From Christensenella intestinihominis (GTDB lineage: Bacteria > Bacillota > Clostridia > Christensenellales > Christensenellaceae): DNA of 64,000 nucleotides. Below the pieces are notes generated by a model that worked only from the letters and a program-made list of their open reading frames with translations, ran no database searches and was not told the origin of the DNA. The stretch spans positions 186,001-250,000 of the forward strand of contig NZ_MAIQ01000004.1 of assembly GCF_001678845.1 (NCBI RefSeq), written 5' to 3'. Positions 1 through 8,441 of the stretch are shown here, piece after piece; position 1 is the first letter of the stretch, and every line of letters starts with the position of its first letter. The position numbers were made by a program, and so were the translations under genes.

Positions 1-36
1 AAAAGCCCCGGTCATATTTTGGGAACCGGGACTTTT
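1..36 (-). terminator. Intrinsic terminator after the lipoprotein gene
   Basis: Inverted repeat with arms at 1-12 and 25-36 and one mismatch. The A-run at the window edge becomes a U-tract on the minus strand. It lies 44 bases past the stop of the 1040-aa lipoprotein gene. The symmetrical A and T flanks would also let it act on transcripts arriving from outside the window. Confidence 0.75.
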
Positions 37-80
37 ATCTGTTACATTTTTATACCTGCCCAAGGCCTGTCAATCTCTCC

Positions 81-3000
81 TTATGCAGCTTGGAAATAGA
101 CGAGTACGGGCATCTGGGAATAATTCGAAACGGCGGAAAAAGTTCCCTGATTTATGTTGATAAACGCCTGTTTCTTCTTCTTTACGGTATAGCCGTCTTT
201 ATTCTCCGCAAAGTAATCGGCTTCAATTCCCCATTTCTTTTGACCGCCTTCCTCATAGGTCACAAAATTTGCATTGCCCAAACAGATATCTGCGCTAAAG
301 GGATAAGAAGTCCCGCTCCTGCTGTCGTTCCCGATGCCTATTTCGATCATTTCATCCTCCAGGGTCATATTCCGGAGCTTTGCATTTTCCGTCATAATAT
401 GCATATCGATTGCATTGACCACGGCTTTGTCGTTAAACAATTCTGGAATAAGGCTCATTGTATCGTTTTTAAGGTATGAACGGCTCCTGAAATCACCCAT
501 GACGCCGCTCACCCGGCTCAAGCCCGGTCCCGAAGCGTCCGTATTACTGTCTATTTCAAACTTACAGCCCATTGCGCCGTTCAGCTCTTGGGAATCGGTA
601 AAGATGGTGTCGTCTTTCAGTATAGCGATTATCTCTTCCTCTGAAAAGGCGTTCTCTTTTTTCCCCATGTCGGCAGTTTGGAGCGCATGGTTGCTGTAAT
701 GGATAGGCACTGTATCCGGTACACCGCTCAATCTTTTCAGCGTAACGGCTTTCCTGACAACGGTGCTGTAGGCATACCCGTCGCTGACATTATGCCTGCC
801 GTTATTTGAGAGTGCTTCCATCGCGTCACTGTACGCGGCAAGCGCCGCGTCGGATGCTGCCGTGTCGGATTTCATCGTGCCGTTTTGCGTACAGGAAATC
901 GCGCCGAGCACACATGGTGTTGCCTTTGTGATGATATCCGCCACATACAGGCGCATTCGATCCTTTTCCGCATAGGTAGAGGAATCCCAATTGTAATTGA
1001 ATTCGATGACGAGGTCCAAATCGTTGATGGGCGAGTCTGTAAAGAAATCGCTGGGCGCGATGCTGATTCTAGAGCAAACGTCTTCATACTTTGTGCCAAA
1101 TTCTGAAAAGGCATTTGAGGCTGCCGCCTCGTTCATTGCCTGAAACATCAGGCTGTCCGTTATTTCGCCGGAAATCTGTTCGCCATACATCGCGGCAAGC
1201 GCTGTGCCGAGCTCCTCAAAATCGCCTTCGGCAACCTTATTTGCGGCAACAATTTTTCCTACAAAATCCTCCGGCAGCGGATAGGTATTTTCCTCGGCAA
1301 TCACACTGCCCTTTGTGCTATATTTTGTGTTGGAAGGCGATGGAACGCAGATATTTCCCTGCTTATCCTTATAGACCGTAACCTCCTCGTGGAGAATATA
1401 CTTTGTGCAATTACTGAGATAGGTATTTTGAAAAGCAGTCGCCATAATATCCAGGTATTTCAAATCTTTATAGAACGCCTGCCAACTTTTCTTCGCGTTT
1501 CCGATTTCGGTCTTGCGGGCCTGCGTATATGCGGATCCATAGAGTGAATCGACTTTTTGGTTCAGCGTGCCGATTCCGCTTTGAATTTCACTGAGCTTTC
1601 CATTGACGTTCGCAAATTCCGCCTTCATCTCATCGTATATTTTGTCAAGCTTGGCGTCGGTCGATTCGATAACGCCGAAATATTCCAGCACGCTTTTCGC
1701 TACATTGGCGGCGGTTCCCGCTTTGCTTCCAAGGTCTTTGAGCGTGTCACCATATTTGCCCCAGAGGTCTTTTACCGTATCGGCGACGCCTTTTCCATTG
1801 TCTGTAAGCTGATAGGATAGGGCTACGGTATTACTGGAAGCGTTTGTTCCCCACATGTTTTTGACAGTATTTTCGCCAAATAAGATTGTTCCGCTTAAAG
1901 GTTCGCTTTCAACATCGATCACGGAAGGCAAGGTAAACGCAAGTGTTGCTCCGCTGTCCGTTTGGGTGAAGGTTACATCCTTCGCGTCTTCAAACCCGTC
2001 CTGGAATTCGATATTATCAGCAGCGGCATTATCGAAATATGAATAATAATTAACCAACTCCGCTGTGACAAGGGTATTTCCGCCGGATGTCGCTACGTCT
2101 GTAATATAGCCGTCTATCCAGCCCGAAGGTATATCGGTCGAACAGCTCATCTCACAGCCTTCTTTAAAGGCTTCCGCCCGGACTGTCATGGAACCGTCCT
2201 CAAGCTTTGCGATCGCGTCGTCTATCCCCGAGGCTTCCATGGCAATTTGCAGCTTGGCCTCCGTGGCGTAAGTCTTTTCAACGCCGGTTACCGTATATTC
2301 GCCATTCGGGGTTGTGATCGCAAACAAATCCGTGGAAAGCCGGTCTGCGAAATCCATTCCGTAAAGGGAAAGATAGACCTCGAATATCCCGTTTTCATAA
2401 TGCATTGCCTCGTTCGTCATATTGATCGAGGGATAAATAATATCGATTGCCACGGCCTGTTCCTCTGACGGCCTTTCGGTTGCGGTGGAAAGAACCCGGA
2501 TATCTCCCGCGGCATAGCGCGCGCCGCTTTCCTGCTGCACAACGCTTCCCTCTGCATACACATCCAAGTGGGTATCGTCTTTTCGCTCGACGTTGGTAAT
2601 ACGCATCCCTGAAAATCCGTCTTCAAGCTGTAAATCCCCTGCGCCGATCCCTTCCTTGAGCTTTGTGCCGGAAAATGTCAATGCTGCGCGGAAAGACGTG
2701 CTGTTGGCATTGATTTCGCTTATATCACAGTCGATGTCATATGTTTCCTTTTCCAGGAAAGGCACGGTTGCATAGGAGACCTGCCGCTCGGCCGTTGCGT
2801 CCGCGGCAATTTTTACTTCATAATTAACCGCACGGGAATAGCTTTCATCTTCAAAATCCAGCTGCAAGACATTATTCTCCTTAAGGCTGGCTGTACAGGG
2901 AAGCCCGACGGTTTCAAAGTCATCGTTATCCAAAGAAAACGCATCTTCCCCGCTTACATCCTCTTTTCGATCATCTTTTAAACGAATGGCACTGACCGTT

Positions 3001-3203
3001 GCGGCGTCCGCCAATTTATCCCCTTTAAAGGTCAGCGCATCCGAAGTCAGTTCAATCGAATATTTTCCCGCGTCCGAGTACGACGGATATTTCAATACAT
3101 TAAGAGAAACAGAATTCTCATTGGAAATCGAATCTTGCGCACATCCTAAAAACACCGTCAACGCCATGCAACAAAAAACGATCAGTGCCGTTACTTTTTT
3201 CAT
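81..3203 (-). CDS. Large surface lipoprotein of unknown function (1040 aa)
   Basis: The N-terminus is a lipoprotein signal peptide: two lysines, a hydrophobic stretch and a lipobox LGC with the acylated cysteine at residue 21. The mature protein should therefore be anchored on the outer face of the membrane. Residues of roughly 30-470 look like a series of beta-rich domains of about 100 residues (alternating short hydrophobic and polar stretches, few cysteines). Residues of about 520-590 form a heptad-like segment suggestive of a coiled coil (AKLDKIYDEMKAEFANVNG region). The rest is mixed alpha/beta with no family I recognise. The start follows a GGGGG Shine-Dalgarno-like run. It is monocistronic, with its own promoter and terminator. 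The function is unknown; an adhesin-like or cell-envelope role is only a guess. Confidence 0.85.
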   Translation of the reverse strand: MKKVTALIVFCCMALTVFLGCAQDSISNENSVSLNVLKYPSYSDAGKYSIELTSDALTFKGDKLADAATVSAIRLKDDRKEDVSGEDAFSLDNDDFETVGLPCTASLKENNVLQLDFEDESYSRAVNYEVKIAADATAERQVSYATVPFLEKETYDIDCDISEINANSTSFRAALTFSGTKLKEGIGAGDLQLEDGFSGMRITNVERKDDTHLDVYAEGSVVQQESGARYAAGDIRVLSTATERPSEEQAVAIDIIYPSINMTNEAMHYENGIFEVYLSLYGMDFADRLSTDLFAITTPNGEYTVTGVEKTYATEAKLQIAMEASGIDDAIAKLEDGSMTVRAEAFKEGCEMSCSTDIPSGWIDGYITDVATSGGNTLVTAELVNYYSYFDNAAADNIEFQDGFEDAKDVTFTQTDSGATLAFTLPSVIDVESEPLSGTILFGENTVKNMWGTNASSNTVALSYQLTDNGKGVADTVKDLWGKYGDTLKDLGSKAGTAANVAKSVLEYFGVIESTDAKLDKIYDEMKAEFANVNGKLSEIQSGIGTLNQKVDSLYGSAYTQARKTEIGNAKKSWQAFYKDLKYLDIMATAFQNTYLSNCTKYILHEEVTVYKDKQGNICVPSPSNTKYSTKGSVIAEENTYPLPEDFVGKIVAANKVAEGDFEELGTALAAMYGEQISGEITDSLMFQAMNEAAASNAFSEFGTKYEDVCSRISIAPSDFFTDSPINDLDLVIEFNYNWDSSTYAEKDRMRLYVADIITKATPCVLGAISCTQNGTMKSDTAASDAALAAYSDAMEALSNNGRHNVSDGYAYSTVVRKAVTLKRLSGVPDTVPIHYSNHALQTADMGKKENAFSEEEIIAILKDDTIFTDSQELNGAMGCKFEIDSNTDASGPGLSRVSGVMGDFRSRSYLKNDTMSLIPELFNDKAVVNAIDMHIMTENAKLRNMTLEDEMIEIGIGNDSRSGTSYPFSADICLGNANFVTYEEGGQKKWGIEADYFAENKDGYTVKKKKQAFININQGTFSAVSNYSQMPVLVYFQAA

Positions 3204-3252
3204 ATAATCCCCCTATCAAAATAAATGACAGCATATTTTGCAGCGGTTCCTT

Positions 3253-3275
3253 AAATGGCAACGTATATGCCATTT
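3253..3275. repeat. Inverted repeat upstream of the lipoprotein gene
   Basis: Perfect 8-bp arms AAATGGCA and TGCCATTT separated by 7 bases. It lies in the 5' untranslated region of the lipoprotein gene, between the predicted transcription start near 3353 and the start codon. It could be an operator or a leader hairpin. There is no U-tract, so a terminator is unlikely. Confidence 0.5.
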
Positions 3276-3286
3276 CCACGAAGGCT

Positions 3287-3314
3287 CCGTGTGATACATC
3301 CTGCTTACACACGG
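3287..3314. repeat. Second inverted repeat in the lipoprotein leader
   Basis: Arms CCGTGTG (3287-3293) and CACACGG (3308-3314) flank a 14-base spacer. Together with the neighbouring repeat at 3253-3275 it makes a structured leader of about 150 bases. The function is unknown. Confidence 0.4.
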
Positions 3315-3353
3315 TGTGCGTAACAGAAAGCCGCCCCTTTGTGATACTTTACT

Positions 3354-3366
3354 ATTGAAATTATAC
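3354..3366 (-). promoter_or_regulatory. Extended -10 promoter for the lipoprotein gene
   Basis: On the minus strand the sequence TGGTATAAT is a perfect -10 hexamer (3360-3365) with the TGn extension. No good -35 box is visible. It would start transcription near 3353, giving a leader of about 150 bases that contains the two inverted repeats. Confidence 0.55.
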
Positions 3367-3505
3367 CATCAAAAACATGTTTGGTATATTTTCTATGTAA
3401 AAATGTCTGCTTTATTTTTGTTTTTGCGTTTCGAAATCGACTCCTCCCCTGATTAATATTTGCTATTCAGGCGGATAAAATTATATCCCCAGGCTTTGCA
3501 GGGAT

Positions 3506-3542
3506 AAAAAAAGACCTATCCAAAAGGATAGGTCTTTTTTTG
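3506..3542. terminator. Bidirectional terminator ending the polysaccharide operon
   Basis: Perfect 9-bp stem (3513-3521 with 3526-3534) and an AAAA loop, flanked by A-runs and T-runs on both sides. On the minus strand it closes the long polysaccharide and sortase operon, 35 bases after the stop of the sortase-substrate gene. The 373-base gap between that gene and the lipoprotein gene otherwise holds only the lipoprotein promoter and its leader repeats. Confidence 0.9.
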
Positions 3543-3576
3543 CATTTTCATGCTTAGATAATATTCCCGGGGAACA

Positions 3577-4143
3577 TTATCTTTCGGACTTCTTCAACTG
3601 TCTGCCAGTAACGAAGACCGTTCCCGCAGCAACGATCGCGATCAGCGTAAGGATCATCGCCAAATCAGCGCCGCCCGTCTTCGGGGACGTAGAGCCCGTC
3701 GTTGCCGCACCAGCGCCGTCAGCCTGTTTTACAACAACGCCAACCGGCGACAGGGAGGACAACGTGACAACAACTTGGCCGTCACTGACGGAATCGGGTT
3801 TCACGTATTCCCATGCACCATTAACATAATGGATTACGGTTACTTCGTCTCCCGCTTTTACGCCGTTGACAGCGAGTGTCAGGGTAATCGGACCTCCGTC
3901 ATAATTTTCAGCCGTTACATCCTGCAACCAGGCAACTGTGCCCGGCGCTTTGGCCGAATCGATCTGGGCCTTCAGTTCGTCTGCATTGCTGACTGCCGAT
4001 ACCGTAACCTGGACAGGATTGCCGTTTGCATCTTTCGCAACTACACTTCCGCCCGTCGGGCTGGGAGCCGCAAAAGCAACGCTTCCGATTGCCAGGCACA
4101 GCACAACGATCACTGCCACAACCAACATCTTTCTCTTTACCAT
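3577..4143 (-). CDS. Sortase-anchored surface protein with SPKTG sorting signal (188 aa)
   Basis: A small secreted protein with an N-terminal signal peptide (MVKRKMLVVAVIVVL then AFAA). It has one beta-rich domain of about 110 residues containing a stretch resembling surface-protein repeats (DEVTVIHYVNGAWEYVKPD). The C-terminal sorting signal is SPKTG at about residue 153, followed by a hydrophobic span and a basic tail. SPKTG-type motifs are the known recognition sequence of Clostridioides difficile sortase B, and a class B sortase lies two genes upstream in the same operon. The ATG at 4143 is preferred over one 24 bases upstream because AAAGGAGG lies about 10 bases before it. This is the last gene of the operon. 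The ligand or role of the folded domain is not known. Confidence 0.88.
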   Translation of the reverse strand: MVKRKMLVVAVIVVLCLAIGSVAFAAPSPTGGSVVAKDANGNPVQVTVSAVSNADELKAQIDSAKAPGTVAWLQDVTAENYDGGPITLTLAVNGVKAGDEVTVIHYVNGAWEYVKPDSVSDGQVVVTLSSLSPVGVVVKQADGAGAATTGSTSPKTGGADLAMILTLIAIVAAGTVFVTGRQLKKSER

Positions 4144-4214
4144 CGGATAATTTACCTCCTTTCCCAAATATTTTAATTAGCGCCCGGAAAACCGGACGTA
4201 ATCAAGCAATATAA

Positions 4215-5399
4215 TTATTCCGCCGTTCCTGCAGTCGCGGCGGAGGGCTGTTTCAGGTAGAAAGTATCCAGAATCATTTGATATAATTCTTCGTCATCCG
4301 CGATATATTCCGCGTATACTTCCCCCTGCTGCATTTCCCCCGGCACTGTCATAATATTTTCGTCCGCAAGCCCGGAATCAAGAGCCGCCCGTGCCACATA
4401 GGCAATTTCACTCAGGCTCATATCCGTGGACGCATAACTCCCGATTTCCTGATACAGGCTGACCGGGAAGAGTACGTTATTTTTGGTGTTTTCCTTTACC
4501 GCGTTGAAGAAACCCTTCAGGTAGCTTACCTGCCGGTCCATACGCGACAGGTTGGACGTCAGCTCCGATTCATCCCTCTGCTTCACATAGGACTGCGCCT
4601 GCTTTCCGTCAAGCGTAACCGGCGTTCCTTTTTCTACCGTTTTCCCGGCGACTTCCACAGTCTCCGGAGGGGTTACCGTGACGCCTCCCACCGCATCTGT
4701 CGCGGCAGGAATTCCCGCCACGTCAAGCGTGATATACCGGTAAATGGGAAGCCCGTAAAACAGGTTGCTCACGGCATCCACCGTAAGCTGGTTGCTGAGC
4801 TCCGCGCCGTCCCCATATGCATGGGAAAGAGCGATTTGCGCTACTGTATTTCCCGCATAATTCCGGTTCAAATCGTATAGCTTTATTTCTGTCATGGTGT
4901 CGCGCGGGATGTTGAACAATGTCATTTTGTTGTTGTTCGTATTAATCGCGATGAGCAGGATGGTATCCGCCTGTCCGCCGCCGAGCGTTTCCCCTTCGGC
5001 TCCCTCGTGCTTTTCATAGTCTATCCCCATGAAAACCACGTTGACCATATCCTGGTTGTATTGATATACTTCGCCGTTGTACAGCACCGCGTTTTCGCCG
5101 ATATCCGGCCCGCCCGCATTTGCGTCCGCTCTGTCTCCCGCGGCGCCTGCCACTATATTATTTTCTTTCGGATTAAACATTGTCCGCGAATCGTATTTAT
5201 CCGAATTAATCAGGATGGAAGCGGCATAGCCGATCAGTACGGCCAGCACGCCCACCAGGCACAGCACGCAAATTAAAATAATGCGTTTCTTTTTGCTTTT
5301 CCTGTGCTTATGGTGATAATCCTTGTTCTTGTTGTACCGTTTGTTATACCGTTTATCGTTGTGCGGACTTTTCCGCACCAAAACATCCTGTTTACTCAT
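4215..5399 (-). CDS. LytR-CpsA-Psr (LCP) family wall-polymer ligase
   Basis: LCP enzymes transfer polyprenyl-linked glycopolymers to peptidoglycan on the outer membrane face. This protein has a basic cytoplasmic N-terminus, one membrane segment (about residues 38-62) and an extracellular LCP domain. Family hallmarks visible are NVVFMGID, the ADTILL aspartate, the NIPRDT arginine and the late RDESELTSNLSRMDRQ arginine cluster. It overlaps the sortase gene by 8 bases, so the two are translationally coupled. Its place in a capsule operon suggests it ligates the polysaccharide made by the upstream genes to the cell wall; this is inferred from family and context. Confidence 0.93.
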   Translation of the reverse strand: MSKQDVLVRKSPHNDKRYNKRYNKNKDYHHKHRKSKKKRIILICVLCLVGVLAVLIGYAASILINSDKYDSRTMFNPKENNIVAGAAGDRADANAGGPDIGENAVLYNGEVYQYNQDMVNVVFMGIDYEKHEGAEGETLGGGQADTILLIAINTNNNKMTLFNIPRDTMTEIKLYDLNRNYAGNTVAQIALSHAYGDGAELSNQLTVDAVSNLFYGLPIYRYITLDVAGIPAATDAVGGVTVTPPETVEVAGKTVEKGTPVTLDGKQAQSYVKQRDESELTSNLSRMDRQVSYLKGFFNAVKENTKNNVLFPVSLYQEIGSYASTDMSLSEIAYVARAALDSGLADENIMTVPGEMQQGEVYAEYIADDEELYQMILDTFYLKQPSAATAGTAE

Positions 5400-6198
5400 C
5401 TTCCTCTAGCACCGCCTGTACCAAATAACGCTTTTCATCCTGCCCTTTGACGCAGGTGGAAAGCGTCAATATTTTGTTATCCTCTGTTACCGCCATATTG
5501 CCGTCAATGTTTGCTTTCATATCCCGCGTATTGAAAATTCCGGCAAGATACCGCGCAAAAACATTGGCGTCGTTAAAATCGTACGACTGCATAATATGTT
5601 CGTTTCCCGACGGATAAGCCGCGAAAATCCTGTAGGTCAGTTTTTCCTCCGGGGTATAAATAATGATTTCCCTGTTTTCGTCAAAAAACGCTTTGTCCTC
5701 ATATTGGTGCAGCCCCGCAAACATCGAACCGTTTTTCATATTGTGCCCATAGATCACGGTGTTGGGGTCTGTAAAATCCTTGCTGTTAAACTGCTCCGTA
5801 TAAATCGATCCCTCCACCGACTCCTGTCCTGCCAGGTTATGTGTGAGGTAGAACGAATCATCCAGCGGATTTTGCACAACCGGATAATCGATATCCGTCC
5901 CCGGAATTGTGATCCATGCGTAAATGTCCTGGTTCTGGGTTTTAAGCGCCGCGAAATCAATTGGAATATCGGGGGCCTTGGAAACCGACGCCGTCGCTTC
6001 CGGTTCTCCGGAAGGCGTTGGCTCCGCTGTCTTTTGCGCAATTTGCTGCATTTGTTCATTGAGTTCCTTATCCCGCTGTTCCCAGTTTGAGAGGACAAGG
6101 ATTCCCACGACCGCCGCGGCCAGCACAACCAGCGCGACCACCAAAACCACAATCAGTGTTTTCCTTTTTCCCGAACGTCTCTTCGTATCTTTCTCCAT
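5392..6198 (-). CDS. srtB: Class B sortase
   Basis: Membrane transpeptidase that cleaves a sorting signal and attaches the protein to the wall. It has an N-terminal membrane anchor (about residues 14-36) and a catalytic domain with His152 (YGHNM), Cys249 in TLSTC and Arg257 (KRYLVQA). TLSTC and the overall length of 268 residues fit class B. Its likely substrate is the SPKTG protein two genes downstream, matching the motif type used by C. difficile SrtB. The first 80 residues include a threonine/proline-rich stalk. It overlaps the LCP gene by 8 bases. Confidence 0.93.
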   Translation of the reverse strand: MEKDTKRRSGKRKTLIVVLVVALVVLAAAVVGILVLSNWEQRDKELNEQMQQIAQKTAEPTPSGEPEATASVSKAPDIPIDFAALKTQNQDIYAWITIPGTDIDYPVVQNPLDDSFYLTHNLAGQESVEGSIYTEQFNSKDFTDPNTVIYGHNMKNGSMFAGLHQYEDKAFFDENREIIIYTPEEKLTYRIFAAYPSGNEHIMQSYDFNDANVFARYLAGIFNTRDMKANIDGNMAVTEDNKILTLSTCVKGQDEKRYLVQAVLEEDE

Positions 6199-6216
6199 AT
6201 AAAAATCCCTTTACCT

Positions 6217-7506
6217 TTATGCTGCCGGTTGATATTCCACTTCAAACAGCTTTTCCGAGCTGCTTCCTTTTTCCAGCGAGACTTCGGCGGTTACCCCGCC
6301 CAAATCGTTACTTTCCGTTACCGTCTCGCTTACTACCTGCCGTTTCAGCCCGTCTTCAAAGGGCTGCCCCAGAAATGATACGGTCAGTGTTTTCCCTTCC
6401 GCATTGCATTCGATCACGAGGTAAACCGGGCTGTCGGATGTGTTTTTAAAAGCCAGGTCCGCTCCGTCCGAAAAAATATCCGCATCCAGCCCAGCGTCGA
6501 TATAATCCGCGGGCCACGGCCTTGACGCGTGGTCTTCAATTTCCAGTTCGGACGCGAGGGCCGCCGCATAAATCGTGGATGCCAGATGGTTGAGGCCGCC
6601 CCCCGGCGTCTTCACAATCTGTCCGTCAATCAGCTCATTGGCCTGTCGCCAACCGTCCGCTTCCTCAAGCGCCCCAAGCGCTTCTTTCATCGACCATGTT
6701 TCTCCCGGGCCAATTTCCGTCGTATTTAAAAGATCGCTTGCTTTCCAGATATTATAGGCGCTGTCCAACTCCGGATGCTCTATTGCCGTCTCATAACTGC
6801 CCCGCGTTTTCAGCGCCGCATCCTGTCCGCCGTCGTCCGCTTCCTCCGCAATAACCGGTCCGCTTCCGAAAACCGCCATTTCCGCGGCGATTCCTTCCAC
6901 CAGCTTATCCGTATCGATAACCGGGGCTTCCGACTGCTTTTTAAGTTCATATCCCGTCGTTTGGTTCTCTTCATCCACGGTTTTTTCCAACGCGTTCCCG
7001 ATGTCGTTTGCTTCGGTGTCCGGGATGTTTTTCGAGACTTCCTCCCGAATCAGGGCCGCATCTGTTGAAACCGGGCAATCGAACGGGCCGCCCGGTTGGG
7101 CGTCCCCGTTTTTCCCATACGCAAACGCATCCGCCAGCGCCTGGCTGTAATCGATGGTCATCCCCGCATCGTTCCCGGTAATCGTATATTGTTTCCCCGC
7201 AATTTCATAGGTCACGGTTTGCCCGCTTATCCTGCGGTCCGCCGCGTTTTGCACCGCCGCTTCCCCTTCCGCATACCTGAGGCCGGAGAGGTCGCAGTCA
7301 AGCACGGTAACTCCCTTGGCAAAGGTGTTCGGGTCCGCCGATTGCATCCCCGGAAATATTTTCAGTATAATAAAAAGAGCTGCCGCCACGGCAATCGCTC
7401 CAATTACGATCCATATCCATTTCCGGGAAGGCCCTCCTCCCCGGAATCCTCTTTCCCTTTCCTGCAAAACGAGCAGTTCCGGCGTTCTGTTTTCTTGTTC
7501 TGTCAT
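6217..7506 (-). CDS. VanW family protein, atypical
   Basis: It has a cytoplasmic N-terminus, one membrane segment (about residues 28-50), then a region resembling the peptidoglycan-binding_4 domain (FAKGVTVLDCDLSGLRYAEGEA) and a C-terminal VanW domain (about residues 245-390: WKASDLLNTTEIGPGETWSMKEALG, later YIDAGLDADIF and DLAFKNTSDSPVYL). VanW proteins are linked to glycopeptide resistance clusters and cell-wall loci, but their biochemical role is unclear. The usual GGGxCQ motif reads GGGLNH here, so the conserved cysteine is missing. It sits between the tyrosine kinase and the sortase genes, which supports a role in wall attachment or remodelling. Confidence 0.85.
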   Translation of the reverse strand: MTEQENRTPELLVLQERERGFRGGGPSRKWIWIVIGAIAVAAALFIILKIFPGMQSADPNTFAKGVTVLDCDLSGLRYAEGEAAVQNAADRRISGQTVTYEIAGKQYTITGNDAGMTIDYSQALADAFAYGKNGDAQPGGPFDCPVSTDAALIREEVSKNIPDTEANDIGNALEKTVDEENQTTGYELKKQSEAPVIDTDKLVEGIAAEMAVFGSGPVIAEEADDGGQDAALKTRGSYETAIEHPELDSAYNIWKASDLLNTTEIGPGETWSMKEALGALEEADGWRQANELIDGQIVKTPGGGLNHLASTIYAAALASELEIEDHASRPWPADYIDAGLDADIFSDGADLAFKNTSDSPVYLVIECNAEGKTLTVSFLGQPFEDGLKRQVVSETVTESNDLGGVTAEVSLEKGSSSEKLFEVEYQPAA

Positions 7507-7517
7507 AGCGCTCCCCG

Positions 7518-8411
7518 TTAATGTAATTTCCTTTTTGTCCTGTCAACCGGCCGCTGGAACTCCTGTCCCGCGATATCCGATTTCCGTGCAAATTCCTTCT
7601 CCGCAGGCGGTGGATTGTGGGCGCTTTTGCGGCTGCCCGCTTCTCTCGTCTCTTTGGCCGCGGACATATACATATCCTTTTCCTGCCGCTCTTCCTGCTT
7701 AATCACGGTATGCCTGCGGCTCTTCTTGTTTCTTCCTTTCGCAGGCCGCGTTTCCTCGTAATCGTAATACCCATAATAGGAATACCGCTTCTGCATATCC
7801 GGGATTGCATTCAGGATGCAGGCTGACGGCTTGGTGCCCGCTACCTCCCACGCTTTCTTGCAATCCTCCAGCACTTCTTTGGTCGTATATCCGTGCCGCA
7901 CGACCAAAAGGATTCCATCCACATACGGATGCAGAGCGATCGCATCCGGCACCAGGAGCACCGGCGGGGTATCCAGTATGACATAATCGTATTGCTCCGA
8001 GAACGCATTGATCAGGGCTTTCATTCGCTTGGAGCCAAGCAGCTCCGTCGGATTAGGCGGCCGGTGTCCCGCCGTTAAAACGTCAAAATACGGCGCATAG
8101 TGGATAATATAATCTTCCGCAACAAGGCCTTCCCGCCCGGCCATGATTAAATCCGCGAGGCCCTTGCGGTTAGGCAATTCCAGAACCCGGTGCACCGTTG
8201 GATTCCTCATATCGCAATCCACCAGCAATATCCTCTTTTGGGAAAACGCATAGGAATTGGCAATATTGCTTGTCACTGTGGATTTTCCTTCGCCTTTGAT
8301 GGAGCTGGTTACCATGATCGTCCTGATATCGCGGTCGATTCCCAGGAAACCAATGTTGGTCTGTATTGTGTTAAACGCTTCAAGCGCCTGCTTTTTGTAA
8401 TCGATATCCAT
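7518..8411 (-). CDS. CpsD/CapB-type tyrosine kinase (BY-kinase)
   Basis: Cytoplasmic autophosphorylating kinase that controls polysaccharide chain length and export together with the CpsC adaptor. Visible motifs are Walker A (SSIKGEGKST, Lys43), Walker A' (ILLVDCDMRNP) and Walker B (YDYVILDTPP). A tyrosine cluster with the sequence YSYYGYYDYEE follows at about residues 215-225 and is the probable autophosphorylation site. In most CpsD proteins this cluster is at the very end; here about 70 further charged residues follow it. The kinase lacks a membrane domain and needs CpsC, encoded immediately upstream. Length is 297 residues against about 230 for typical CpsD. Confidence 0.93.
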   Translation of the reverse strand: MDIDYKKQALEAFNTIQTNIGFLGIDRDIRTIMVTSSIKGEGKSTVTSNIANSYAFSQKRILLVDCDMRNPTVHRVLELPNRKGLADLIMAGREGLVAEDYIIHYAPYFDVLTAGHRPPNPTELLGSKRMKALINAFSEQYDYVILDTPPVLLVPDAIALHPYVDGILLVVRHGYTTKEVLEDCKKAWEVAGTKPSACILNAIPDMQKRYSYYGYYDYEETRPAKGRNKKSRRHTVIKQEERQEKDMYMSAAKETREAGSRKSAHNPPPAEKEFARKSDIAGQEFQRPVDRTKRKLH

Positions 8412-8441
8412 AATTTTTTCTCCTTATGCAAATCCGGGCGG

